This document shows, piece after piece, positions 31,333 through 40,751 of a DNA stretch of 64,000 bases (positions within the stretch are counted from its first letter, which is position 1; each line of letters starts with the position of its first letter). This stretch comes from Reyranella sp. (lineage in GTDB: Bacteria; Pseudomonadota; Alphaproteobacteria; Reyranellales; Reyranellaceae): the NCBI GenBank assembly GCA_021732285.1, contig JAKFVH010000207.1, forward strand, positions 25,447 through 89,446, written 5' to 3'. The translations under genes and the position numbers were made by a program. The notes beneath the pieces are model-generated. The model had not been told where the DNA came from and did not search any database. It saw nothing but the letters and a program-made list of their open reading frames with translations.

Positions 31333-31851
31333 ATGGCAAAACGCCCGATGTATCTGCAGCACGTCAATGTTTACGTCCGTAACGTCGAGCGGTCGAAGAA
31401 GTGGTACGAGGAGCTGCTGGGCCTCCACGTCTACGAATACCGGCCGGGCTGGGCCGCCTTTCTGTCGGCCGATCAGGAGCAGTCGCACGAGGTTGCGCTG
31501 ATGCAATTGGGCGACGATGCGCCCCTGCAATCGAAGGGCCAGGTGGGCCTGAACCACATGGCCTGGCGCCTCGAAAGTCTCGACGACCTCAAGGAATTCT
31601 ACAGCAAGCTCAAGGCCGAGGGAAAACCGATCGAGCGCATCATCGACCACGGCATCTCGCTCGGCATCTACCTGCGCGACCCCGACGGCAACGGCGTCGA
31701 GGTGTTCTACGAGATGCCGCGCGCCGAGTGGCCGGTCGACTACAACGTATTCACGCGTGAGAAGACCGGGACCGGTCGCTTCCCTGGCCCTTGGGATGCC
31801 GAGATCGGCCGCGCCGGCGCGCCTGCCCAGCCGCAAGCCGCCGCGGAGTAG
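31333..31851 (+). CDS. VOC family (glyoxalase/dioxygenase-like) protein
   Basis: LQHVNVYVRNVERSKKWYEELLGLHVYEYRPGWAAFLS...YLRDPDGNGVEVFYE. Confidence 0.92.
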   Translation: MAKRPMYLQHVNVYVRNVERSKKWYEELLGLHVYEYRPGWAAFLSADQEQSHEVALMQLGDDAPLQSKGQVGLNHMAWRLESLDDLKEFYSKLKAEGKPIERIIDHGISLGIYLRDPDGNGVEVFYEMPRAEWPVDYNVFTREKTGTGRFPGPWDAEIGRAGAPAQPQAAAE

Positions 31852-32418
31852 CTAATTCGCCGATAGGCGGGAAACCCAGGCTGACACCGCGTCGCCGCTG
31901 CTCATGTCGTTCTGGACCAGGCCATCGATCATGAAGGTCGGTGAAACGTGGATGCCGTTCTGACGGGCATATTTCGTATGTCGCTTGACCTCCTGGTCGA
32001 GCTTGGGGAGGGCGTAGGCCTCGGCAAGCTTCAGACCGGAATATTCTTCGACGCGCGCAATGACGTCGGCGGGTGACAACGCCAGCAGAGGGCCGCTGCA
32101 ATGATCGGCGGGTTCGAACTTGTCACGGTGAGCGGCGACACCCGCCAGCACCTTCTTGGCGGCGCCTTTGCCTTCCGGGAGCGTGGAGGCGGCGAGGGCG
32201 CACCGCGTGATCACGCCGGAAAAAAGATGCCATGGCTGCGAGTGCAGCCAGACCTTGAGCGTGACGATGTCGGCGCCCGCTGATTGCAAGGTCTCGTCGA
32301 GCTTGCCGAAGGCCTTCGCGGAGAACGGGCAGGTCGGTTCGAGGAACACCTCGAAGACCTTCGACCCTTGCCCCCAGGTCAGTGGCTCCGCACGCCACGC
32401 CGAATGGGTTTCAACCAT
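31852..32418 (-). CDS. thioredoxin-fold (DsbA-like) protein
   Basis: VFEVFLEPTCPFSAKAFGKL...GIHVSPTFMIDGLVQND. Confidence 0.85.
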   Translation of the reverse strand: MVETHSAWRAEPLTWGQGSKVFEVFLEPTCPFSAKAFGKLDETLQSAGADIVTLKVWLHSQPWHLFSGVITRCALAASTLPEGKGAAKKVLAGVAAHRDKFEPADHCSGPLLALSPADVIARVEEYSGLKLAEAYALPKLDQEVKRHTKYARQNGIHVSPTFMIDGLVQNDMSSGDAVSAWVSRLSAN

Positions 32419-32432
32419 GTGTTCATCCTTTC

Positions 32433-33200
32433 TCACAGCGCCGTCATACCACCGTCCACGAACAGCAGGGCGCCGGTGACGTAGGAGGCATCGTCGGAAG
32501 CCAGAAAAAGGATTGCGGCGGCGACCTCCTCGGCCCTGCCCGGGCGCTTCAGCATGGTGCCTCGTGCCGCCTGGGCGTTGTATTGCTCCACGGTCTCGCC
32601 AGCCGCCGCGATGCGGCGCTCATGGAACGGCGTGAAGATCGGCCCAGGACCGACGGCGTTCACGCGAATGCCTTCCGACGAGTGGTCGGCGGCGAGCGCC
32701 CGCGTCAAGCCCGCGATTGCAGCCTTGGTCGTGTCATACTGCAGATTGCCGCCGCCGGCGACGACGGAACGGACGGAGGCGACGTTGACGATGGCGCCAC
32801 CCTTGTTTTGGCGCATCAGCGGAACGGCCGCCTTGGCACAGAAGACGTAGCTCATCAGGTTGACGCCCACGATCTCGTTCCAGCTCGCCGCGCTCGCCTC
32901 GTCGATCTTCTCGTATTTGCGGATGCCGGCATTGTTGACGAGGATGTCGAGGCGCCCGAACTGCTGCGCCGCGCCGTTGACGAAGGCAAGGCATGCGGCC
33001 TCAGCCCCGACGTCAGCCTGCTTGAAGGCGACCTTGGCGCCTGTGGCCTCGAGTTCGGTCGCCACGCGGCGGCCGCGGTCGCCGTCGCGATCGCAGAACG
33101 CCACACTCGCGCCCTCGGCGACGAAACGCCTGACCGTCGCCTCGCCGATTCCCGATGCCCCGCCCGTCACCGCGGCGACCTTGCCGTTGAGCCTTGCCAT
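32433..33200 (-). CDS. SDR family oxidoreductase
   Basis: KVAAVTGGASGIGEATVRRF...NNAG...YDTTKAAIAGLTR. Confidence 0.95.
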   Translation of the reverse strand: MARLNGKVAAVTGGASGIGEATVRRFVAEGASVAFCDRDGDRGRRVATELEATGAKVAFKQADVGAEAACLAFVNGAAQQFGRLDILVNNAGIRKYEKIDEASAASWNEIVGVNLMSYVFCAKAAVPLMRQNKGGAIVNVASVRSVVAGGGNLQYDTTKAAIAGLTRALAADHSSEGIRVNAVGPGPIFTPFHERRIAAAGETVEQYNAQAARGTMLKRPGRAEEVAAAILFLASDDASYVTGALLFVDGGMTAL

Positions 33201-33468
33201 GTTCGCTGCCTTTCATTGCGTTGCGAAGTTCGCATCCTCGCGTCCGACCGGCGTAGAATGCAGCCCATCATTCAACCGGTCAAAACCACTGTGCCGGGGT
33301 ATTAGGGTCAAAACTCATGAATCGCGTCTCGCGAAGTCGGCTTTCGACTCGATAACGTCCAATTGCCTTGGATAGCTCATCTGCAAGATTGCGACTTTCC
33401 TCATCGGATCGGACGGATCCTCGCACAACGCCCGTCATCCAACAGCGGTCCCTTGACTCGGTTCTTTC

Positions 33469-33500
33469 ATTCTATAAAATAGAATCTACAAATTAGAATT
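33469..33500. promoter_or_regulatory. AT-rich inverted repeats upstream of padR-like gene
   Basis: ATTCTAT-AAA-ATAGAAT (33469-33485) followed by AATCTACAAATTAGAATT (33483-33500). Confidence 0.5.
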
Positions 33501-33516
33501 ATGTAAGGACACGAGG

Positions 33517-33828
33517 GTGCTGACGGCGAACGAACAGCTTGTGATGTTGGCGATCTCGCGGTGCGGGCAGCAAGCCTATGCGCTGGCGATCAAGGAGGAG
33601 ATCGGCCGGCACGGCCACACCTTGACACTGGGCGTGCTGTACACCGTGCTGGCACGCCTCGAACGTCGGCAGCTGGTCCGCCATCGCGACGGCGATGCCA
33701 CGCCCGAGCGCGGCGGCCGGCCCAAGCGCTTCTATGCGCTGAGTGGCGCGGGTGCGCGCGAGCTGCGCGGCGCGCTCCGTCTCCTCGACAGCCTGCGCGA
33801 CGGCGCCTACGCGCCGCAGGGTGCATGA
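33517..33828 (+). CDS. PadR family transcriptional regulator
   Basis: EQLVMLAISRCGQQAYALAIKEEIGRHGHTLTLGVLYTVLARLERRQLV; GTG start. Confidence 0.88.
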   Translation: MLTANEQLVMLAISRCGQQAYALAIKEEIGRHGHTLTLGVLYTVLARLERRQLVRHRDGDATPERGGRPKRFYALSGAGARELRGALRLLDSLRDGAYAPQGA

Positions 33829-34979
33829 GAGGGCACATGATGATCGATGCACGCCCATCGCCCTGGCTCGAGGCGCTTGCCGCATTCTGCCTCGGCGCGC
33901 CGGCCGACGATTGCCGGCTAGGCGATCTGTCGGAGCTGCACGTCCGTACCAACGCCGAAATCCGTGGCAGCCTCGACGGTGTGCCGGGCAGCGCCGTCAT
34001 TGCGCGCCTTGCGGCCGATGCCCGCTATGTCGCCGCCACCGTCGACGTGATGGTGCTCGTGCGCGGCGTCGATCCGGGCCTGCAGCTCTACGAGAACGGC
34101 GTCGATGCCCTCGTGGCGCTCAATCTCAGGGAGAAGACCGTGGCCATGCTTCATTTCTCCGTGCGCAGGTTCGCACTGCCAGCGTTGCTGCTCGCCTGCA
34201 GCGCGCTGATGCTGAGCAACGCCGTCGATGGGTGGAACGCCTGGCGGCAGACCGAGGCCCTGATGGCGAGCGCCCAGCGCGATAAGGCCGAGGTGGCGGC
34301 GCGCGGCTACGCCTCCTTCAGGAGCGAGCTCGAGCGCCAGATCGGTTGGGCCGTCTACCCGTTCGGCCGCCGGCCGACCGAGCAGCGCCGCTACGACTAC
34401 GTCCGCTTGCTGCAGCAGGCGCCGGCCGTCATGCAGATCGTCCAGCTCGACGGGCAAGGCCGCGAGCAGCTTGTCGTGAACCGGTACTCGGCGGACGTGA
34501 TCGGCAGCGAGACCGATCGCTCGACGGACCCAGCCTTCATCGGCGCCCGCAAGAACGGCAGCTACGTCGGACCGCTCCATGCCGACAAGCATGGCGATCC
34601 CGCCCTGACGGTAGGGTTCGTTCGTGGCGGACCGTCGGGGGGAGTTATTGTCGCGGACATCAGCCTCAAGCCGGTGTCGGACATGGTCGCCGCGGTCAGG
34701 CCGGAGGGGGGCGGCTCCGCCTATGTCGTCGACGGCGAGGGCCGTCGCCTCTTTCCTGCCGCCGAAGCCGCCGCGGGCCCCGTCCGTTCGGTGTCCGCCG
34801 ACATACCCGGTATCCACTGGAAGGTCGTGGTCGATGTCCCATCCGCCGTCTACGACGTGCCCGAGCGCAATGCCGCGATCCGCGCCGTCTCGACCGCGGG
34901 ACTAGCCCTCGTCGCCGCGGCCCTGGCCTTCGTGCTGGCGCTCAGGCCCGCCGTGCCCGCCCGGCCGGCGGCGGTTTGA
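33825..34979 (+). CDS. membrane protein with central sensor-like (Cache-like) extracytoplasmic domain, translationally coupled to PadR
   Basis: ATGA overlap with padR; TM FALPALLLACSALMLSNAVDGW, ~200-aa soluble part, TM AVSTAGLALVAAALAFVLAL near the C-terminus. Confidence 0.7.
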   Translation: MRGHMMIDARPSPWLEALAAFCLGAPADDCRLGDLSELHVRTNAEIRGSLDGVPGSAVIARLAADARYVAATVDVMVLVRGVDPGLQLYENGVDALVALNLREKTVAMLHFSVRRFALPALLLACSALMLSNAVDGWNAWRQTEALMASAQRDKAEVAARGYASFRSELERQIGWAVYPFGRRPTEQRRYDYVRLLQQAPAVMQIVQLDGQGREQLVVNRYSADVIGSETDRSTDPAFIGARKNGSYVGPLHADKHGDPALTVGFVRGGPSGGVIVADISLKPVSDMVAAVRPEGGGSAYVVDGEGRRLFPAAEAAAGPVRSVSADIPGIHWKVVVDVPSAVYDVPERNAAIRAVSTAGLALVAAALAFVLALRPAVPARPAAV

Positions 34980-35164
34980 AGCCGCTCCTCGCCAGGCAAC
35001 CATTGTTAGGTTCGCCGACCCGACCTGCGACCCTGGTACGACGTCGTCCAACGAGTTTCGAGCGCCGCCTCGATGCGGCGATGCCGCTCCTTGATCACGT
35101 CGGCCGGCACGGCGCTGACGAAGGCAGCGGAGGAGGAACTGCCTAAGCCCTCATTGACTGGAAG

Positions 35165-36739
35165 TCATTTCTTCTCAACGTTCCAGAATATGGTGGGACC
35201 CGCAGATATGAATCCTGTGACGTTCTTGCGCGCGGCGGAGATCAGGCGCCATTCGCCGAGATGGACGTAGGGCGTCCATTCGAACGCGCGTAGCTGCGCG
35301 GCCTCGGCGATTTCCTTCAGCTTCGCCGGATCGGTCTCGCGCGCGAACTGGTCACGCAGCTTCTCCATCTCCGGATCGCAGGGCCAGCCGCTCAGCGCCT
35401 TTTCGCAGGAAGAGTTCAGCATGATGTTCGAGACCGGGTTGACGAGACCCATCGCCGACGGCGAGACGACAAAGGCATTCCAGCCGCCCGCTTCGGGCGG
35501 GATCTTCTTGGCGGCGCGGATGACGATGCTCTGCCAATCCATCGGCTGCATGTCGACCTTGAAGCCGGCCTGCTCCATCAGGCGTTTGGCGACAGGAGCG
35601 AGGTTGGTCTGCCAGAACAGATCGCTCGACTGCATGAGGACAACCGGCGTTCCATCGTAACCGGCCTCCTTCAGGAGCGCCCTGGCCTTGTCGAAGTTCG
35701 ATTCCAGGCGTCCCGCCGTGCCCTTCTCCGAGGCATAGGCCGTGCCGCAGATGAAAAGCGCCTTGCAGACCTTGTACTTGGCCGGATCGCCGACCACGGC
35801 CTTGAGGAAATCCTCCTGGTTGAAGGCGTACCAGAGCACCTGCCGGATGCGGGGGTCGTCGAACGGCTTGTGCAGATGGTTGATGCGGAAGACGTTCTGG
35901 CTGCCGACCGGGCTCAGCGTCGTCATCCGGATATTGCGGTCGCGCTCGAGCAGGCGATGCAGGTCGAAGGGCGGCGCTTCGATGAAGTCGATCTCGCCCG
36001 CAAGCAGCGCATTGATGGCCTGCTGATGGTCGGACATGGCAAGCATTTCGATCCGGTCGACCAGGGCGCGCTTGCCGCCGGCGAGCCGCGACACAGGCTC
36101 GTCCCGCGGCTTGTAATCGGGGTTGCGCACGTAGACGGCAATCTGGCCCGGCCGCCACAGATCGCGTCTGAAGATGAACGGACCCGATCCCATGGTGTCG
36201 GTGATCTGGCTATTGCCCGGTGTCTGGGCGACGCGCTTGGGCATCATGAAGGGCACGTTGACGTCCGGCTTGCCCAGGGCCGGCAACACGAGCCCGCTCG
36301 GCTCCTTGAGCTGCAGCTCGAAGGTCTTCGGGTCCCGCGCCGTGACGGAAGCGACGACAGTCATGAGCTTCTGGCCCACGGCATCGCGCGAGGCCCAGCG
36401 TTGGATCGAGGCAACGCAATCCTCGGCGGTTACCGGCTGGCCGTCGTGCCACTTCAATCCGTCGCGCAGGGTGAAGGTATAGGTGAGCCCGTCGGACGAA
36501 ATCTCCGTGCGGTCGACCATCTGTGGCCGGATCTCACCGTTCGCGTCGGTGGCGAACAAAGTGTCGTAGATCATGTAGCCGTGGTCGCGCACGACGTACG
36601 CGCCGCTCCAGATCGGATCGAGGATCTTGAGATCCGAGTTCATGACGACGCGCAGCACCGTCTCGGCCCGAGCCGGCACGGCATTTACCAACAACGCAAA
36701 CGCAACGAGAATCAAACGCGTGAGCTGTCGCCTGTTCAT
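35165..36739 (-). CDS. ABC transporter substrate-binding protein (peptide/opine type, SBP family 5)
   Basis: Signal peptide, VVMNSDLKILDPIWSGAYVVRDHGYMIYDTLFATDANGEIRPQMV. Confidence 0.93.
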   Translation of the reverse strand: MNRRQLTRLILVAFALLVNAVPARAETVLRVVMNSDLKILDPIWSGAYVVRDHGYMIYDTLFATDANGEIRPQMVDRTEISSDGLTYTFTLRDGLKWHDGQPVTAEDCVASIQRWASRDAVGQKLMTVVASVTARDPKTFELQLKEPSGLVLPALGKPDVNVPFMMPKRVAQTPGNSQITDTMGSGPFIFRRDLWRPGQIAVYVRNPDYKPRDEPVSRLAGGKRALVDRIEMLAMSDHQQAINALLAGEIDFIEAPPFDLHRLLERDRNIRMTTLSPVGSQNVFRINHLHKPFDDPRIRQVLWYAFNQEDFLKAVVGDPAKYKVCKALFICGTAYASEKGTAGRLESNFDKARALLKEAGYDGTPVVLMQSSDLFWQTNLAPVAKRLMEQAGFKVDMQPMDWQSIVIRAAKKIPPEAGGWNAFVVSPSAMGLVNPVSNIMLNSSCEKALSGWPCDPEMEKLRDQFARETDPAKLKEIAEAAQLRAFEWTPYVHLGEWRLISAARKNVTGFISAGPTIFWNVEKK

Positions 36740-36841
36740 GGCGTTCTCCATGGTCCTTGGACAACGCAACCCGACCCAACGCATAAGCCATGAAACTGTG
36801 GCAGGCGCGCCAGCCCCGGACAACAGCGATTCTCTGGCCGA

Positions 36842-38113
36842 TCAGGGTTGGTATTTGAAGACCTTGCCACCCTTCATCACGAACGCCATTCGGCGCAGCG
36901 CGGTCGCATCGGCAAGGTAGTCGCCGCGCATCGCCACGATGTCCGCCGTCATGCCAGGTGCGATCGTGCCGATCTCGCTGCCGAGATCGAGCGATTCTGC
37001 CGCGAGCGACGTAGCCGAGACGAGCGCCTGCATCGCATCCTGGCCGCCGAACTTGATGCGGTACAGCAGTCCTTCGGCATTGTGGCCGTGAGCGCCCGCG
37101 GTCGCATCGCTGCCATAGACGATCTTCAGGCCTGGTACTTTGAGGGATCGGATGAATTCCTCCGGCGGCTTCGGATTGGCGATCAGCTTTTCCATCATCG
37201 CGAACGCCTCCGCCGTGTAGTTGCCGACGCCCAGGTACTTGTCCTTGTTGGCAACGTAGTTCTCGGTGACCACGCCAACTGTTGGATCGAAGAAGGTGCC
37301 TTTGGCTGCCATCAGGGCCAGGGCCTCATCGGTCATGCCGCCGGTGCCGTGCTCGATTGCCGTGCACCCCGCCTGGACCGCCATCTTCACGGCCGACGTA
37401 TAGGCGTGAACGACGCCGCGCAGGCCCTGGCTCTTGCATTCGCCACAAATGACGTCGAGCTGAGCTTGCGTGAGGGTGGGGCGCGACCCTTCGCGCACGC
37501 TCGTCGAGGCGAAGATCTTGATGGCGTCGGCGCCGCGCGCCTTGAGATCGCGCACCATGGCCCGGAGCTCCGGTTCCGGCTGCACCGTCTGTCCGGGCTG
37601 ATCGTAGCGGAACCATTGCAGCGAGGTCAGCAGTCGCGGCCCCGGCACCAGGTTGCGCGCCCAGGCCTCGCGCAAAGGGAGATCCCACGCGGTGCCTGGC
37701 CCCAGGCTCTGCACCGTCGTGAAGCCGGCCTCGAGGATGCGCACGCCGTTTTCCACGGCGAACAGGACCGAGTCGGGTACGGGCTCGTCCTGTCCGACGA
37801 GCCGGTTGTCGATGAAGCGATCGTGGCTGAAGTGGTAGGTCACGTGAACGTGGGTGTCGATCAATCCCGGCGCCACGGTCATGCCGCCGAGATCGTAGAC
37901 CTGGGCTCCTTGTGGGACCGGCCCGCCAATGCGTTCGATCTTGTCGCTGGAGACGACGACCACAGTGTCTCGTAGCGTCCCGCCCTTGCCGTCGAGCAGG
38001 GTGGCGACCTTGAGGGCGATCGGCCGCTTGGGCTGCGGCAGCTCCCATGTGAGCGGTGGCTTGTTCGCGACGCCCAGCAGCGCCGCTGATGGGTGAGATT
38101 GCACTGAGTTCAT
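36842..38113 (-). CDS. amidohydrolase family protein
   Basis: GGMTVAPGLIDTHVHVTYHFSHD...YGSDATAGAHGHN. Confidence 0.92.
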   Translation of the reverse strand: MNSVQSHPSAALLGVANKPPLTWELPQPKRPIALKVATLLDGKGGTLRDTVVVVSSDKIERIGGPVPQGAQVYDLGGMTVAPGLIDTHVHVTYHFSHDRFIDNRLVGQDEPVPDSVLFAVENGVRILEAGFTTVQSLGPGTAWDLPLREAWARNLVPGPRLLTSLQWFRYDQPGQTVQPEPELRAMVRDLKARGADAIKIFASTSVREGSRPTLTQAQLDVICGECKSQGLRGVVHAYTSAVKMAVQAGCTAIEHGTGGMTDEALALMAAKGTFFDPTVGVVTENYVANKDKYLGVGNYTAEAFAMMEKLIANPKPPEEFIRSLKVPGLKIVYGSDATAGAHGHNAEGLLYRIKFGGQDAMQALVSATSLAAESLDLGSEIGTIAPGMTADIVAMRGDYLADATALRRMAFVMKGGKVFKYQP

Positions 38114-38139
38114 GCGCCTCATCGCCTCCCTGTCCAAAG

Positions 38140-39270
38140 CTAGAAGATATTCTCGGGTGACACGCCAAGCATGACCTGACCGACCGTCTCGTAGTGCAGC
38201 AGGCGCCCCTGGCCCTGTTGCGCGACCGTGTCGATGTCGCGCAGACGGCGCTCGAACGGATTTTCCTCGAATACAGCCCACGAGCCGCAATGGTGAAACA
38301 GCGTATTGACGATCTCCCGTGACGACTGAATCGCCCAGGTGGAGGCGAGGCGCAGGCGGGTCCGTTGATCCAGGGCCATCTCGCCGCGTTCCTCGATCGT
38401 TTCGAACGCTTCGTCCGCCGCAGCGTGAAGGAAATAACGTGCGGACCGCCACTTCGCCTCGGACTGCGCCACGTGCGACTGGACGACGTTGTTCTCCACC
38501 ATCGGTTTGCCCGCGCCACCGCGAATCTTTTCCCGCGGCAGGCCCAAGAACGCGTCCATCGTGCCCCGGGCAATGCCAAGGGCCACTCCACCGAACCCGA
38601 TCGAATAGAGCTGGGTGCTGGTGAAACGGTAAAGTGGGCTATCGCTCCGGCGATCGCGCGCAGCGTCGCGATAGATGGCGCGCTCGTGCGGAATGAACAG
38701 GTTGTCGACGGAATACTCGTTGCTGGCCGTGCCGCGCAGCCCAAGCGTGTGCCAGATATCGTGGAAGGTGGCGCTCGATTTGGGATACAGGAAGGTCTTC
38801 AGTTCCCTGGTGCCCGCCACCCGTATATGCGCGCCAAGCCAGGTGGCGTTCTGGCTGCCGCTCAGGAAGCGCCATTTTCCGGTGATGCGGTACCCGCCTT
38901 CCACTGGCGTGGCTTCGTATGAACCGGGAGGTCCCCAGGCGAGGATCCCGTCCGGTCTGCCAAAAATCTCCTGGGCGACATTCGGATGGAGATAGGCGCT
39001 CGCAGTCGAGCAACCGTTGCTCTGGCACACCACCCACCCGGTGGACCCATCCGCATGGGCGAGCGCTTCAGTCACCTGGGCAAAGATCGAGGGCTTCAGC
39101 TCCATTCCGCCAACGGATGTCGTCTTCAGCATGGTGAAGAACCCGCCATCGACCAGGGCTTTGACGACGGGCTTGGTGAGGTTCCGGATTTCGTCGTGTT
39201 CGTCCGCGGCCGCGGCGATCAGGGGCATGAGATCGCGCGCTTTCTGTAGCTGCGGATGGACGGTCGGCAT
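38140..39270 (-). CDS. acyl-CoA dehydrogenase-fold flavoprotein
   Basis: GGMELKPSIFAQVTEALAHADGSTGWVVCQS...GGYRITGKWRFLSGSQNATWL. Confidence 0.88.
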   Translation of the reverse strand: MPTVHPQLQKARDLMPLIAAAADEHDEIRNLTKPVVKALVDGGFFTMLKTTSVGGMELKPSIFAQVTEALAHADGSTGWVVCQSNGCSTASAYLHPNVAQEIFGRPDGILAWGPPGSYEATPVEGGYRITGKWRFLSGSQNATWLGAHIRVAGTRELKTFLYPKSSATFHDIWHTLGLRGTASNEYSVDNLFIPHERAIYRDAARDRRSDSPLYRFTSTQLYSIGFGGVALGIARGTMDAFLGLPREKIRGGAGKPMVENNVVQSHVAQSEAKWRSARYFLHAAADEAFETIEERGEMALDQRTRLRLASTWAIQSSREIVNTLFHHCGSWAVFEENPFERRLRDIDTVAQQGQGRLLHYETVGQVMLGVSPENIF

Positions 39271-39391
39271 GGTGTGTCTCCTGCTCCTCTAAGCGCGGCC
39301 GATCGATTACCGACACGGGCCGGGCGTCCTGGTCAAGCGGTGGTCCCGCAGGACGAAAGTCTGGACGAGGCGGCCCTGCTATAGTCGGCCC

Positions 39392-40546
39392 ATGACCGCA
39401 CGCCTCAGCAACCTCTCCCCGACCAAAATCGAAAAGCTCGAGACATTCCTGATCGAGCGCTGGTGCCTGCTGCGCATCCATTGCGAGGACGGCACGGTCG
39501 GTACCGGCGAGGCAGGCGTGCACGGCTGGCCACGGCCGACCGCCGCCATGATCGACGAGATGAAGTCCTATCTCGTGGGGCGCGACCCCTCGACGATCGA
39601 GCATCACGCGCAGGCGCTGCAGCGGCACTCGCACTTCATGGGTGCGCTGGTCGGCGGCGCCATTTCGGCGATCGACATCGCGCTCTGGGACATCAAGGCC
39701 AAGCGCTACGGCGTGCCGATCTACGAGCTGATGGGCGGCAAGACGCGCGACCGCGTGCGCTGCTACATGCATGCCAAGGGCGACACGCTCGATGAGCTGG
39801 TGGCCGATGCCGTCGCCAAGAAGCGCCAGGGCTTCACGGCGATCCGCTTCTCGCCTTTTGCGCCCGACTATCATCTGCGCAAGTCCTTCGAGGAATGGGT
39901 GAGCGAGGCCGAGCGCCGCGTCGGCGCGGTGCACGAGGCGCTCCAGGGCGACGCCGATATCTGCATCGAGCTGCACCGCCAGATGAACCCGGCCGAATCG
40001 ATTGCGCTCGGACAGCGCCTGAGAAAGTTCCATCCGTACTTCTATGAAGACCCGATGCTGCCCGACAGTCCGGCGATGATGGGCGACGTGCAGGCGCGCA
40101 GCGGGTTGCCAGTGGCGACGGGCGAGCGCTTCTCGTCGATCTTCCAGTTCCAGGAGCTTCTGGCGAACAACGGCTGCGCCTATGTCCGGCCCGACGTCTG
40201 CCTCTGCATGGGGCTCACCGGGAGCAAGAAGGTGGCGGCGATGGCCGAGGCGCACCACGTCAAGGTGATCCCGCACAATCCCTTGTCCCCGATCTCGACC
40301 GCGGCCTGCGTGCAGCTCGATGCCTGCATCCCGAACTTCGCGCTGCAGGAATACACGGGCGAGTCGGATCCGCCCAAGCGCGACATGGTCGTGCAGCCGC
40401 TGGTGTTGAAGGATGGTTACCTCGAGGTACCGGATGCGCCGGGCCTCGGCATCGAGTTGAACGACACCGCCCTGGCGCGGCTCAGCCTGCGCGAGGTCGT
40501 GACCGAGCCGCCGATCGGTCGGGATGGGTCGGTGCAGGACTGGTGA
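39392..40546 (+). CDS. mandelate racemase/muconate lactonizing enzyme family (enolase superfamily)
   Basis: ISAIDIALWDIKAKRYGVPIYELMGGKTRDRVRCY. Confidence 0.93.
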   Translation: MTARLSNLSPTKIEKLETFLIERWCLLRIHCEDGTVGTGEAGVHGWPRPTAAMIDEMKSYLVGRDPSTIEHHAQALQRHSHFMGALVGGAISAIDIALWDIKAKRYGVPIYELMGGKTRDRVRCYMHAKGDTLDELVADAVAKKRQGFTAIRFSPFAPDYHLRKSFEEWVSEAERRVGAVHEALQGDADICIELHRQMNPAESIALGQRLRKFHPYFYEDPMLPDSPAMMGDVQARSGLPVATGERFSSIFQFQELLANNGCAYVRPDVCLCMGLTGSKKVAAMAEAHHVKVIPHNPLSPISTAACVQLDACIPNFALQEYTGESDPPKRDMVVQPLVLKDGYLEVPDAPGLGIELNDTALARLSLREVVTEPPIGRDGSVQDW

Positions 40547-40562
40547 CACGCTGTTTGGCTCA

Positions 40563-40726
40563 TTCCTCCCCAGCGAAGCTGGGGAGGTGTCGGCGTCATA
40601 CGCCGACGGAGGGGTCGTGAGCGCCAGTACCGTTGCTCATGACCCCTCCGCCCGCTTCGCGGGCCAGGCGTTTTGGCCGCCTTGCGGCCAAAAGCGCCAC
40701 GCCCCATCGTGGACGATGGGGAGGAA
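40563..40726. repeat. palindromic repeat family d (head-to-head dimer)
   Basis: TTCCTCCCCAGC-gaa-GCTGGGGAGG...GGAGGGGTCGTGAGC...GCTCATGACCCCTCC...GGGGAGGAA. Confidence 0.75.
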
Positions 40727-40751
40727 GTGATTCAGGCAGCGAAGACTTGCG

